From: Bursaphelenchus xylophilus
Lineage: Eukaryota; Nematoda; Chromadorea; Rhabditida; Aphelenchoididae
Direction: 5' to 3'
DNA length: 64,000 bases
Assembly (NCBI GenBank): GCA_904066235.2
Contig: CAJFCV020000001.1
Span: 11,093,291-11,157,290, forward strand
Made by a program: the position numbers and the translations under genes
The notes under the pieces: generated by a model
Database searches by the model: none
What the model was told of the DNA's origin: nothing
The model's input: only the letters and a program-made list of their open reading frames with translations
Shown here: positions 9,609-20,338 of the stretch, piece after piece
Numbering within the stretch: the stretch's first letter is position 1
How the letters are laid out: every line of letters begins with the position of its first letter

Positions 9609-12600
9609 ATGAGCTCCAACGCTACCAGCGACTCCGTCTCCACGACGATGGCCCCTTCGCCTTCCACCGCTGCCGTCCCGGTGGTTGGCGTCGGGGAACG
9701 GCCGACGGGTAAGTCAATTTGGATTTTTTGGGGTTTTTTTGGGGTTTATTTGAGGATTTTGAGAGTTGGATTTGTCATCAAAATGCCAGAAAATTCTGGA
9801 TCTTTTGATGACAAATCTGGCTTTGAATACGGTAATAGACTTTAACTTGGGTTGAGATGACTAACTTAAGCTTAGGGGAAAAATATAACAAAAATATCAA
9901 TACTTCACTCGTCTAGTACAATATAATTTTGAGCTAAAAAACTAAAAAAAGAGCTCAAAAAATTGATTTGGAGCTCATTTTGAAAGACCTTATAATTAGT
10001 TGCAACTCGAAATTACCTTACATTTAATTTGTGACCCGCAAAATAACAAATTTCATTTTTGGCTGGTGGGTTTCTACCGTAAATCCCGCCAACAAATGGC
10101 AATAAAAAGGCCTTAAAAATACACTATTGAATCGTGAAGTGTAATATCCAGGCCAAATATTACATAAAAATTCGCAATTTTGGCTGGTGGTATCCCGCCG
10201 GAATCTATTTTAGTACGGTAAAATACGGGCAAATTTAAGCCAGTATTCTTTGAGTTTTACAATTTTTAGAACCCCGAGAGATCGAGCGCCGTATTTTAGA
10301 CGAAATACTGAAAAATTTTCTAAACACAAAGGCCGGCCTCAGTAAATTTCAAAAAATTCAAATTGTGGATTTCATTTTTGTGAAAAAATTTTGGAAAAAA
10401 TGCTTTCTTTTTTGACACACCTTTAGGCAATAAAGTCAAAGCAATGTTAGCTTAAATTCTGAGCTTGCTTTTGATATAAATTTCGAAACGTTTGAAATTC
10501 CAAATGTTACGACAACCCTTTACCAAAATTTTGCTTTCTAACGACCAATCCCCAGCCCGCAGTCTTCCGGATTGATATACCCATCTTGATAGGGCTTACG
10601 CCTTTCCAAAACTGATGAAGTCGATTGGTGGCCTTCCATGCATCACTGATCGGTTCCCAAAAACCCAAAAAAAGGCTAAACTATTCATTTTCATGGCCAA
10701 CAGTGCCTTACCTTTTTGTTTTACTTCAATTGCCATCCAACTTCATCTGCAATCTGATTCGTGGACCAGGTAAAATTTTTTTTTTTCCTTTCTTCGCCTT
10801 TCAGTTTCATCCAGGCATTCCAAGATGATTCAGAACTCGATGGGTCGCTCCTTGTCATGAGTCCATTTCCAAGTCCGTTGGCGCCCTAAAACATCGAACA
10901 TTACAATTGGATATCCCCATAAAAATTCTAATTGTATTATGCTAAATATAACCATAAATACTTACATCATTTTATACTGCCCACGTAAATTGACCTTCTT
11001 GTTAGTTTTAACGGGGTTTTCGCTGTGAGACACCACCTGATGACACGATGAACCGCCTGTACCTTCCACATTGGACCCATTCAACCAATGGGCTGATTGC
11101 TGAAGACCAACGTCAAATGGACCATATCTACGATCATCACTTAGGATTAGGGTTATTGTAGAGTAATTTCAAGGGATGGGGAGCTCGTCTCGTCCGTGGA
11201 GTGACGTTATTGATGGTGTTCTTGTTATCTGTCCTCGTTTTTCTTGTCAGAATCTTGTTGAAAGACCTCTTGCTGTGTTCTGAGTGCTGTTCTCCTGGTG
11301 GACGTGATTTCTCGTCGTTCCGGCTCGTCGAATTTACGGTTTCGTGTCGCGTGGACTGTTTCAGAGACTCTAAACATCGAGTAAAACATCGTTTTCATAA
11401 TCTTCGCTCAGTCTAAACATCAAAAAGCCATCAAATTGACTTACAGGCTTGACTAACATCAAAACTCCGTGCCATTTCCATGGATTCCTTGAAATTACCA
11501 CCTTCAAACGGCCCAAATGCTCGTAGTGGAAATAAAGGCATATTGAAATTCCATTTCATCAACATCTTCACCATCAAATTCGTTTTTTACATCAAGACCC
11601 ATCGAAATTTTGAACGTTCGCCACTATTTTTGGAATAATGATCTTCAGCAATGCTTTCTTTGGCCTATCCATGACATCAATATCGCCTTGGAAGTGATCG
11701 AAGAATCAACGAATATCTGAAATGAAGCATTTAGAGGACGGAGGAAACAAGGATAAAACATAAATTACGGAATTTTTTACACTTTTTCGCCATCCGATGA
11801 TTGAACCTACATTATTTTAGCTCAATTTGAACATCCACATACCAATCCGCCCATTTCATCTCCATGAATCCAATCCAGCACCCGTTTTCCATGATTTCCA
11901 CGTCGAAATGGCCCCAAATCACCCAGAACTTGTCCACCCGCACCTGATCTTCACCAATCGAAGACCAATCATCATCCACCACGTTTAATTTGATTCCATC
12001 TCATCTTCTGGAGTCCTTTTGAAGGATCTCCCTGTTCCACGTTGTCGTTTGATCCGATCTTCGGGTCATTCAGTGTTCTATACAGCTTTCGAGCTGCTGT
12101 GCTGTCGATTTCCTGATCACCACTTTAAAATACGCCTTCCGGTCGCCATCAACATAAAAAATCAGCTTGTTTTTCTTGTGGTTAATACGGTTTTCGTCGC
12201 TGCACTTCAATCTGGATGGAATTTCAACATCATTGGACTGTTTTCTGGACAAATGGACAATTCTTCACAGGGCTTTGAGTGAATTATGGAATTTTCGGTC
12301 ACCGTGGCCTTCAGAATCCAAATTAGGATCTCCAGCATCAGGATCTGCACCTAAAAGCAAAAAATTAAATAGGGAAAATAGACAGAATAGGCTATGTTAG
12401 GGCCCTTAGCGATGGAGTTAGCAGCTTTAACCATATTTTTTGAATTTTCGTCTAATTTTGGTGATTTCAGTGTCTCCAAACAACGTCGGCCAGGCCTCCG
12501 GGCCACGCTCGAGCCCTCCATCCGAGCGCCAAGCCCATTCCGTTCAGGCTGAAGTCTTGCCGGCGGTAATGGCCCCTTCTCTGGTTGGCCAGCACCCAAC

Positions 12601-13717
12601 CGGCGTCCCAGAGGAGGGTAAAGAGGGGCCAACCTCAACCACTGGCCTCTCGGGCTTCGGCCCAGAACCGGCCCCAACCGTTCAGGCCGAGCACCTGCCG
12701 GCGGTTGAGGGCTCGGTAGGATCAATGGACATGCTGGACTTCTCGAGCTTCTCGAACTGCAGCTCCAGTACGAGTGAAGAGCACTCCACGCTGCATGACG
12801 TCCCCTCCATCAGGTCACTTGAAGTCTTCGATGAGGGAGCAGCCTGCGAGGAAACATTAGCGGATCAAAACGACCGCCTCCGATTTCAAAGAGACTTCTG
12901 GAAGACCCAATGCCGCACACTTTGGGAACGACAAGAGACGTTCGAGAAGAAGGTCAAGTTCTACCAAGAAGCCCTGGTAGAGGCGGAAGTTGAGGCCAAG
13001 AAGGCCAAAGAAGCAGCCTCCGCCGCCACAAAAAAGGCCGAAGAAGAAAGAGCACTGAAGGAAGCGGCAGAGAAAGAAGTAGCCGAATTACAAGCCCGCC
13101 TTCTGGAACACCTTCGGACAGCCGTCGCCGATGACCGGCCGCCAAGGGCCGAAAGATCGAGATCCAGAAGCCCGCTGATGACGCTGAGGACAGGGTGGTC
13201 AATAACGCCGACAACAGCAGAGATCCTAAGGATCGACGTCACCCAGCCTCCAGCGACCCAACACCCCCCGCCACCCGCAGATCAGGGATATGAGGTCCAA
13301 GAACAAAAACACGAAGCTCCTGGGCCTTTGCGAAGAATGGCGAAGTGCAAAAGGCGCTGTTGTTATCAGCCCTCAGCCGACCCTCAACGTCCTCGGCCCC
13401 CGCGAAGGTCGAGGGAACTTCAAGGACTTGGCCCAGTGCTTCAAGAAGAGGATAATTGCCCAGACGAACACACGCCACGAAGACGCCCACGAAGAGAACG
13501 AAAACCTCCTTCACGGCTCATCGTGGACATGTCAAGCCGATCGTATCGGACTTCACAAGAGCCCAGGCTGCCTCGTAAGTCAATTTTTTCGATATCTTTA
13601 CCATTTTTACCCAAAAAAACCCTTTAAAAATTATCATTTTTTCAAACTCTATATTTACTATCCCAATCTTATAACATCAAGATTTTTTCAGGTCGAAGAG
13701 TAGTAAATCCATACTGA
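9609..13717 (+). CDS. Coiled-coil protein, 3-exon model, about 409 aa (3' half uncertain)
   Basis: Exon 1 (9609-9708) ends in phase 1 at a GTAAGT donor. Exon 2 (12471-13574) begins after GATTTCAG in the matching phase, so the Ser/Thr/Pro-rich N-terminus continues across a 2.8-kb intron. Exon 3 (13692-13717) closes the frame with TGA. Residues about 174-250 form a charged coiled coil rich in Ala, Glu and Lys (EALVEAEVEAKKAKEAASAA). The C-terminal third is Arg/Pro-rich in this frame. I do not recognise the family. The 3' part is doubtful: from about 13140 the other two frames look more like protein, and one of them continues in phase through two further exons (13692-13756 and 13814-13866), so the gene may contain frameshifts or a missed intron. 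Its large intron holds minus-strand relics. Confidence 0.5.
9709..10540. other. Intron sequence, no feature seen
   Basis: AT-rich left part of the large intron of the coiled-coil gene. No open frame with splice signals and no repeat structure beyond short A/T runs is visible. Confidence 0.4.
10840..12260 (-). pseudogene. Decayed minus-strand exon repeats, family unknown
   Basis: The minus strand carries several protein-like fragments with frameshifts and stops. A similar motif recurs at roughly 395-bp spacing: WGHFDVEIMENGCWIGF near 11920-11870, FGPFEGGNFKESMEM near 11525-11480 and YGPFDVG near 11130-11110. Acceptor-like TTTCAG (about 11720) and TTTTAGG (about 10885) sequences precede some of them. 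A further open stretch at 12070-12252 has a segment YVDGDRKAYFKVVIRKS. No intact exon chain can be assembled, and I do not assign a function. The pattern suggests a tandemly duplicated exon unit that has decayed inside the intron of the host gene. Confidence 0.35.
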
Positions 13718-13939
13718 GTGGTCAAAAACTCAACACGGCGCAATCGCGCAGTCACTCATGCCTAATCACGTAAGCTTTTGGCGGCGTCCCTCCAATAATC
13801 CTAATTTTTTAGCAATTTGTCCAGTTCAACCTCGAGAAGCAACAACGAGATCACGGGTCGATAAAAATGCTTGCCCCAAACCTTAGTTCGACCGAATTTT
13901 CAGCCAGTGCCAAAGAAGTCCATGAAGGAACAGGACACT

Positions 13940-14010
13940 AAGGTGGAGCACCCTGGCCCCCCGAATGAGCCCGGGGGGCCGTTGGAATATCGAAAATGGG
14001 TGCTCACCTT
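13940..14010. repeat. Two-stem hairpin, copy a
   Basis: The outer stem pairs AAGGTGGAGCACCC with GGGTGCTCACCTT, with one bulged G. The inner stem pairs GGCCCCCCG with CGGGGGGCC around an 8-base loop. Copies b (14046-14108), c (14227-14296) and d (14334-14399) follow. Confidence 0.7.
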
Positions 14011-14045
14011 TTGTTCCCGGTCACTGGCGTGGACGTTTTGGTCGA

Positions 14046-14108
14046 CCGGAGCACCCTGGCCCTCCACTTGAGCCGGAGGGCCTTGTGGAAAATAACGGGT
14101 GCTCGGCA
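14046..14108. repeat. Two-stem hairpin, copy b
   Basis: Same architecture as copy a. The outer stem is CCGGAGCACCC with GGGTGCTCGGC (again one bulged G) and the inner stem is GGCCCTCC with GGAGGGCC. Both the inner C-to-T and the outer base changes are matched by changes on the opposite arm. Confidence 0.7.
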
Positions 14109-14226
14109 GGACCAAATGAGGTAAGATTTTTTTTGTTTTGGGAACTGCTTGACCTTGATTTAATCTAAAGTAATATAATTTTATTTTCAGCCAATGCCAA
14201 ACAAGTCCATGAAGGAACAAGAAACT

Positions 14227-14296
14227 AAGGTGGAGCACCCTAGCCCCCCGAATGAGCCCGGGGGGCCGTTGGAAGATAAAAATGGGTGCTCACCTT
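14227..14296. repeat. Two-stem hairpin, copy c
   Basis: Duplicate of copy a with a single G-to-A change at the base of the inner stem (TAGCCCCCCG). The outer stem is unchanged. Confidence 0.65.
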
Positions 14297-14333
14297 TTGT
14301 TCCGGCCCCAGTACGTCTTTGACCGAACCTTGG

Positions 14334-14399
14334 TCGACCGGCACCCTGGCCCTCCACTTGATCCGGAGGGCCTTGTGGAAAATAACGGGTGCTCGGCAG
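14334..14399. repeat. Two-stem hairpin, copy d
   Basis: Duplicate of copy b. A two-base deletion in the left outer arm (CCGGCACCC) shortens the outer stem; the inner GGCCCTCC/GGAGGGCC stem is intact. Confidence 0.65.
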
Positions 14400-14545
14400 G
14401 ACCAAATGAAGTAAGATTTTTTTGTTTTCGGAACTGCTTGACTTTAGTCTAAAGTAAAATAATTTTATTGATCATTTTATTTTCAGCCAGCCCCCTGAAC
14501 AAGCCCAGCGATTTATATTTGTACCTAAGATTCAAAAATGTTCCC

Positions 14546-14690
14546 AGTCAGTTGTTCCTAGCGGATGTCTACGACGAGATTATTGCCCCGGCCTGCCCCT
14601 ACGCCCGAAAACACAACCTCTTCAGCTGGCCAAAGCCCTCGGAACCCATCCCGAGGTAAGTTTTACCATGGATAATACAAAATTTTTGAC
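14546..14690 (+). pseudogene. Fragment of BTB-gene exon 5 and donor
   Basis: Bases 14546-14655 match the last 110 bases of exon 5 of the BTB gene (6188-6297), including the coding run for YDEIIAPAC and a GAGGTAAGT donor. Similarity continues into the start of the intron before it is cut by the inverted-repeat element beginning at 14690. There are several substitutions. Exon 6 is missing, so this is not part of a complete gene. Confidence 0.75.
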
Positions 14691-15143
14691 AAGGAAAGTA
14701 CTTCAATAGGCTATCGAGTTACAGGTCGAGTCATATATCAAAAAAATCGCAAAATTTTTCTGATTCAGAATATGTAAAAGTTAACTACCGATTTTGGTTT
14801 GTAAAGGTGAAAAAATCCTCAGAAGTTTTCTCGCAAAACCACGCAAATGCCTTTTTGACAAAGTTTTTACCAAATCAAAAGCTTTGTTTTGAGCTAAAGT
14901 GAACCTTGGCATCTTGACAAGCCTTAAAATATCAAATTTGATTAATACTACACCTTAATTAGTAGTTCCAATATAAAAAAGCGGCATTTGTGTGGTGCTG
15001 CGATAAAAGTTCTGAGGATTTTTTCACCCTACAGTCCAAAATCAGGCAGCTAACATTTACATATTCTGAATCAGAAAAATTTTACGTTTTTTTTTCATCT
15101 ATGACTCGACCTGTAACTCCACACCCCGTAGAAGTACTTTCCT
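14690..15143. mobile_element. Inverted-repeat element, family M1, copy 1 (454 bp)
   Basis: The left end CAAGGAAAGTACTTC and about 100 further bases are repeated in inverse orientation at 15035-15143 (ending GAAGTACTTTCCT). The arms share landmarks GAGTTACAGGTCGAG and CTGATTCAGAATAT. The interior matches, in opposite orientation, the interior of copy 2 (26348-26919), but lacks most of the tRNA-like part. No transposase frame is present. A target-site duplication is not clear. Confidence 0.75.
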
Positions 15144-15345
15144 CACGCCAAATTATTGCCGTCAAAAAATGGTTTTGCGAGCTGCGCCCATCCTTACAAA
15201 TATTTCGGCAACCATTGTATACGATGCTTATTAAAACCCACTCATTTCCAAAAAGCGTAAAATTAACAACGAAATAAAAGCAGAAGAACAACTGATGTGT
15301 TAAGATACAACATTAATATCTTCTTCATCGTCGGTTGGAATCAAT

Positions 15346-15483
15346 TCAAAGGTGAATAGGCTTTTCAGGTTTTCCTTTGTAATTTCTTGGATTTTTTCCC
15401 TGAGGCTCTGGCGGTGGCTGCCAGTTCTTCTCGCCGTCGGTGCCTGTAGTTAAAATTTCTGTTGCTGACGTCTCCGAGCACAT
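15346..15483 (-). CDS. Possible small exon, 45 codons, unknown
   Basis: On the minus strand GGTTTCAGA is followed at once by an ATG (15483) and a 45-codon frame to a TGA, with a Pro/Lys-rich end (WQPPPEPQGKNPRNYKGKP). A related, decayed exon start occurs about 330 bp away (about 15820), again after a TTTTAG acceptor. It could be the last exon of a small gene or a relic. I do not recognise it. Confidence 0.3.
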   Translation of the reverse strand: MCSETSATEILTTGTDGEKNWQPPPEPQGKNPRNYKGKPEKPIHL

Positions 15484-16015
15484 TCTGAAACCATAAAGCG
15501 AACTAAAATTGAATTTTTCCAAAAAAATCCCCGCTGGGCACAAAATTAAATCGAAATTTTCTCAAAATTTAATGTTCCGATTTCGAAAATTTTAACGGAT
15601 TATGAAAGCCCATACTTCAAAGTATAATATATCCTAAAATGAAGAAGATCTAAGGCAAAAAAACTACCAATTCCAACTAAACATCAAACTTTTCGTCATT
15701 CTGAGATACTGTAATATCCGAAATTTCTTCGTTATCTTTCTGGCTAAGCCTGTGGTCTTGTGTTTGGGATTGCAATAATCTACTCGCAGTTGTGTTGCTG
15801 ATGTATCCAACCACGTTCTAAAACTATAACATGAATAAAAAGCAATTTTTCCAGTAAAAAATCCCTGCCGGGCAAAAAAATAAATTAGAAGTTTCTCAAA
15901 ATTTAATGTTCCGATTTCAAAAATTTTGACGGATTATGAAAGCCTACTCTTTAAAGTATAATATATCTTAAAATCAACAGGATCTAAGGCAAAAAACCTA
16001 CCAATTCTGACGAAT
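15470..16015. repeat. Local tandem duplication, unit about 335-340 bp
   Basis: 15480-15680 and 15820-16015 share long runs, including TCTCAAAATTTAATGTTCCG, GGATTATGAAAGCC and GATCTAAGGCAAAAAA. The copies differ by scattered substitutions, so the duplication is not very recent. Confidence 0.65.
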
Positions 16016-16640
16016 ATCACGATTTTGATCACCTTGTGGTAGTGTAATATCGTGATTTTTGAGTTTTTTTATCTCGTGCATGAGCTGACTCTATTCCTGT
16101 TGTCTTCGTTTCTTGTCCTCTCTGGAATACAGCGATGTCGAAGTTGCAGCGGAGGGTGATTGTGTAAAACCAGTCAATTTCATCTAAATTCAAAAGTCAT
16201 AAATTTCAGTTTTTGAGAATGAACTCAAGGTAAGATGATGCAATAGCTAAAAATGAGGTACCTATTGAAAGCTGAAGCAATATCCTATAATCCTATAAGG
16301 AGAAAACCTGAGCTTTCGTTCCATAAGAAAAGTTACAGATCATCCAAATTGACTTACTTTTGTCCAAGGTTTGAAACAAAGCCCCAAATTATGCCAAAGC
16401 AAACATTTATCTGTCTCGTTTGTGTAATTTCTAATTTGTCTGCTTTATTTCTGCATACTTTGTTTATTTATGCATTTACAGAAGCTTGTTCTGCGGTTTT
16501 ATTACGGTATTTCTGCAGAGGGGAACACTTGATAAAAATGACCGGGGGAAGACTTGACTCGAACCATTTTTTTTGACGTTTTGCAATAGAAAGTAATTTG
16601 GCGTGCTTTCCTCGTCAGAAATTTCAAAACTTTTCTCCTA
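16016..16640. other. Non-coding, no supported gene
   Basis: AT-rich sequence with a 107-codon frame at 16253-16576 that lacks recognisable motifs or splice context. No repeats identified. Confidence 0.4.
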
Positions 16641-16649
16641 ATTACGGAG

Positions 16650-17628
16650 AATTTTCTTGGATGGGGAAAGAGTTGACTCATCTTGGTCAAGTCTTCCTCT
16701 CTAGACGAAAAATGCAACGTTGCATAGCTTTGGTTTGTTGCAGGAGGAGCGGGCTGTATAACAACATGTTCGGAGCTTTTATGAATCAGTTTTGTTGTTT
16801 TCGGTTAAAATTATTGATCTTATGTCATGTGTAATATAATTTATCTTTGATACTTTCAGAATATTACCCAATCTTCACCGTGGAGACTCGTGAGTACCTA
16901 AACAACCTCCATATTGATCTTCGTCACTTCCTCAATGAGTTCGTTGACTTTGTTTATTACAACAAGCCGATTTGTGAGGCTTGTATCCGGCCAATGTTGA
17001 TCTTCGCCCACGACAATGAATTGGTCTACTTGAAGGGTAAAATGGAAGCAGTAAGTTGTTGTTGTTGTTTATTGAATTGTTTGGAGTTTAGGCGATTGTC
17101 ATGCAGCCCCCAATCTCCACAAATATCATGAGAGATCACCTTACTTTAGCCTCAAAGTATGGGCTCGACAATTTGTTGCGGACGACTTTGGTGAGAGCTG
17201 AAGGGCATTACATTACGGTGGCTCAAGCCTTGGTGGGACAGTCTGGAATTGTCAATGAGCTGACGATTCCAACGATGAGAAAATTGGCTGATCGATTGTG
17301 CACTGGATGGTCGTTGATTAATTGGAAAATGGCCGAAAGGTAAGCTTATTTTAGGTGGTATTTTGGAAGAACGGCTGAATGGAGAATATAGGTCGTGATT
17401 GACGTTATGCTGAGAGATTTTATGGCTTTTTATGGTAGAAATTAGATATTTTTTGAAGATCAAATATATATTTTTAAGTTTGTCCTCATTACTGTTAAGA
17501 TCTTGTTTAGAACACCCACCACGAGAAATGTACGCCGAATTTTCCTGGACGAAGGTGGCCCAGTGGGCCCAACTGCTAATCCGACTCTTGAATCGTTCTA
17601 TGGCTATTTGAAAGGAAAAATGGAAGCA
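16650..17628 (+). pseudogene. Recent partial duplicate of BTB-gene intron 6 to exon 9
   Basis: The block matches 6607-7561, introns included. Exon copies are 16860-17050, 17092-17339 and 17511-17628; all splice sites and phases are kept and only a few residues differ (for example MRDHL for MREHL). It encodes only the second half of BTB domain 2 and the C-terminal tail; the start, the MATH-like region and BTB 1 are absent. In the last exon the original end is replaced by a run coding YLKGKMEA plus a GTAAGT donor, which resembles the end of exon 7. A possible further exon follows TTTAG at 17679 and ends with TGA at 17766-17768. Without a promoter or start codon it is best called a truncated copy. 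Confidence 0.75.
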
Positions 17629-17769
17629 GTAAGTTCCATCAGCCAATGTTTTACGTTTTTTTTGATCACGGGGTTTAGTTTCGGGATGTTATAGTAGCTG
17701 CACGTCAAGAAAACCTAGAACAAAAGCGCTCAAGCAATGGGAAATTCTTGGCATTCTGTTTTAGTTGAA

Positions 17770-19110
17770 AGATAAGTTTTTGCTCCAAAGGTAACCTGAT
17801 TACACACGGAAGATGGTGTAGAATGGGTTTATTGCATACATAAATTTGAAGCTGGACTCCTGCTTAACCTCGCCATATATGTTTCATAGGAAAAAATCGG
17901 TCGTCTTCTATCTGTTTGAAGCCTAAACTTACAACGCACATCAACCACAAAAAAAAGTTTCAAATCGGGAAAACTGTTTGCAACACTTTGTTAGGATGCC
18001 CAAGGGTAGCTCAAACAAAGAATTAGAAACGAGCCGGACTGACCAAAAAATAGTATATTTGAGAACCTTATTTTAGACACCTTTGCTGCTAAATCGTTTC
18101 GTAACGAAGCAATTACCTAAATTCTTTTTCCTATGTGCATAATTAGAGTAGTTTTAGAGAACAATAAGGAACCCTATGTCCTATACTAGCTTACTCACTC
18201 AAAATTCCAAAAAAACTGATATTTAGGTGAATAAAATAATATTTTAAAAATCGGTAGATTTTAACTCAGCTAGGTCCACTTTGATCTAAAAAGTCAGTAA
18301 GAGCATAATTACTGACATCCGCACCATTTTGGAAGCTGTTGTGAGAACGTTGCTTTAGGTGATAGTGATCATTTTTGAAATCGGCGCAGCAAGGTTGAAA
18401 CCAGCTCCAAAAATTCAGCGTAGCCTTAGAAAGCAATCGCAATTCACATAGATGGTTTTAAAACTTTGACTTCAGTCTTAAACTTCTATTATTTTTGGTA
18501 TAAGATCAGGTATGCTACTATAAGGTAAAACTTTTGTTCGGCATGGGAGTTGAAATTTTTGCAGTTAATCTCCATTAACAAAATGTTGTGAGATAATATG
18601 GCTCATTTATTTGACTATTTAACGCTGTCGAACATTGAAAGTTGAATAAAGTAATATAATCCATAAGGTAAAAAACTTAAAACCGAATCTACTTTTTTAT
18701 TGTTAGACCGATTTGCTTCAAACTTTGCATGCTATCTAAGAATACGATATTCTGAAGATCGTTGCAATCGCTTTTCATGTTTCAATAGTTTTAGACAAGT
18801 TATGCAAAGTTCGCAAAAAATTCGATTTTCTCCGGCGTTTTTACGCTAACCCGGTGGCCCAAAGGCGCCAAGATCTACTAATTTAAAAATTATGAGGCCT
18901 TGGCAATATTTTAATCGCAGGTTCATGTTATTTTGTGCATTACCCACTGCACAGTCAGCTAAAACATCAGAACTCCTTAAAAAACCGAATGCCAAAAATG
19001 TTGGCATTCTGTTTGTGGTTGATGTGAGCCGGCTTTCGGATGATTATCCGGGACAGATACGTTTTAGGAAACACTGACCACCTTTGTTAAGGGGTTTAGA
19101 GATATTTTTA
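17770..19110. other. Non-coding, no supported gene
   Basis: About 1.3 kb of AT-rich DNA with only short open frames. No inverted repeats or exon chains could be supported. Confidence 0.4.
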
Positions 19111-19189
19111 TAGTGTTGTCACTGGTGTTTTTACGTGTTAATTTTTTATTTTTCAGAGATCCTGTCTCGATACCCACCACCGAAAGGAT

Positions 19190-19372
19190 AACAGAGAAAA
19201 AAAGCCAAAAAATAATTAAAAGGCAAAAAATAGAAGAGCCGAAAAAATTGAAAAGGCCAAAAAAATCAAAAAAAAAAAAGAGCCAAAAAAATGGAAAAGG
19301 CCAAAAAAAAAATAAAAAAAAATAAAAAAAGTAACAAAAAAACGTAAAAAATGAAAATATAAATAAAAATGC
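19190..19372. repeat. A-rich low-complexity tract
   Basis: Runs of AAAAAAG and AAAAAAT units. The open frame here reads as poly-lysine and begins after a TTTTTCAG acceptor-like site at about 19150-19157; it may be the A-expanded end of an exon like those at 20060, 21340 and 22115. Confidence 0.6.
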
Positions 19373-19378
19373 TTTTTT

Positions 19379-19725
19379 AATTGACCCCTCATCTATTGTA
19401 TTTAATTTTGACCCCTCATCTATTGTATTATATTTAATTTTGACCCCTCATCTATTGTATTTAATTTTGCCCCCTCATCTATTGTATTATATTTAATTTT
19501 GACCCCTCATCTATTGTATTTAATTTTGCCCCCTCATCTATTGTATTATATTTAATTTTGACCCCTCATCTATTGTATTTAATTTTGACCCCTTATCTAC
19601 TGTATTTAATTTTGACCCCTCATTTATTGTATTTATCTATTGTATTTGTATTTAATTTCTATTGTCTATTGTATCTATTGTATTTGTCTCATCTATTCTA
19701 TAATATTTGTATTTAATTTATCACG
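19379..19725. repeat. Minisatellite, 27- and 37-bp units
   Basis: The unit TTGACCCCTCATCTATTGTA plus TTTAATT is repeated about eight times, alternating with a longer form that carries ten extra bases (TTATATTTAA). Units decay into shorter pieces of TCTATTGTATTTG after about 19620. Confidence 0.85.
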
Positions 19726-19805
19726 ATTTTTTAACATGTAAGTTATCGGTTTATACTTGTTTTAGCGTGGTCTTTAATCTCAAATTATATGATTTATATT
19801 TGCAG

Positions 19806-19926
19806 AAAATGACCCCGGAAAGCAATGGATCCTTCGAAAACTGCACCAATTCAACAACGTCACTCCCGGCCCAGGACGGCACCTACATGGCCGAAATCCA
19901 AACCAACGATTTAAACAACATGGAAT
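19806..19926 (+). CDS. Module exon Y1
   Basis: Open exon of about 40 codons between TTTGCAG and GTAAGC. It encodes an Asn/Thr-rich segment with PAQDGTYMAE near its end. Two other Y exons encode matching ends in the same frame, which supports past or present translation. Confidence 0.4.
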
Positions 19927-20059
19927 GTAAGCTTTGATGGTTTTTTTTGGTAGTTGAGAAAATTAGGGAATTCTTCAGATTGTTGTCACTTGTTTTTTGT
20001 GGTTCTTCAATTGATCACTGTACTTTCAGATATTGCTCCAAGATTTCTTCACTGCTTTT

Positions 20060-20190
20060 CGGATGTAACATAAAAAAAAGAAAAAAATAAAAAAAAGGAA
20101 AAAAAAGAAAAAAAATATAAAAAAAAGAAAAAAAAAATAAAAAAAGGAAAAAAAGAAAAAAAAATATAAAAAAAAGAAAAAAAAAATTTT
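20060..20190. repeat. A-rich expansion in module exon X1
   Basis: Repeated AAAAAAGAAAAAAATA-type runs immediately after the conserved start of exon X1 and an in-frame TAA. Similar expansions occur at the same place in X3 (about 21338-21475) and X5 (about 22115-22195). Confidence 0.75.
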
Positions 20191-20338
20191 TTAAGTATCC
20201 CGTATCCTTCTTCTCTCTTCTTCTCTTCTAATTTTACTCGCCTAATAGTTTACCGCCTATTTATATCAATGTAAGTTGTTATTTCATTCTTGAATTTATC
20301 CTGCATTTTTCTTAAATTATATGATCTATTTTTTCAGA

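Larger units (their letters stand above)
13904..14486 (+). repeat. Tandem duplication, unit about 287 bp
   Basis: Two adjacent units (13904-14190 and 14191-about 14486) share sequence throughout, including a TTTTCAG acceptor-like start, a stretch beginning CCAATGCCAAACAAGTCC or its variant, a GC-rich hairpin pair, and a GTAAGATTTTTT donor-like end. Each unit could be an exon plus a short intron. However, the longest open frames shift between the first and second halves of each unit and the second copy has an in-frame TGA near 14321, so a translated product is doubtful. Confidence 0.7.

Noticed and set aside
12954..13242. Two minus-strand frames (86 and 93 codons)
   Set aside because: Antisense shadows of the GC-rich coiled-coil exon.
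19113..19325. 70-codon Lys-rich plus-strand frame
   Set aside because: The second half is a translated A-rich tract; a short exon after TTTTTCAG is possible but not supported enough to call.
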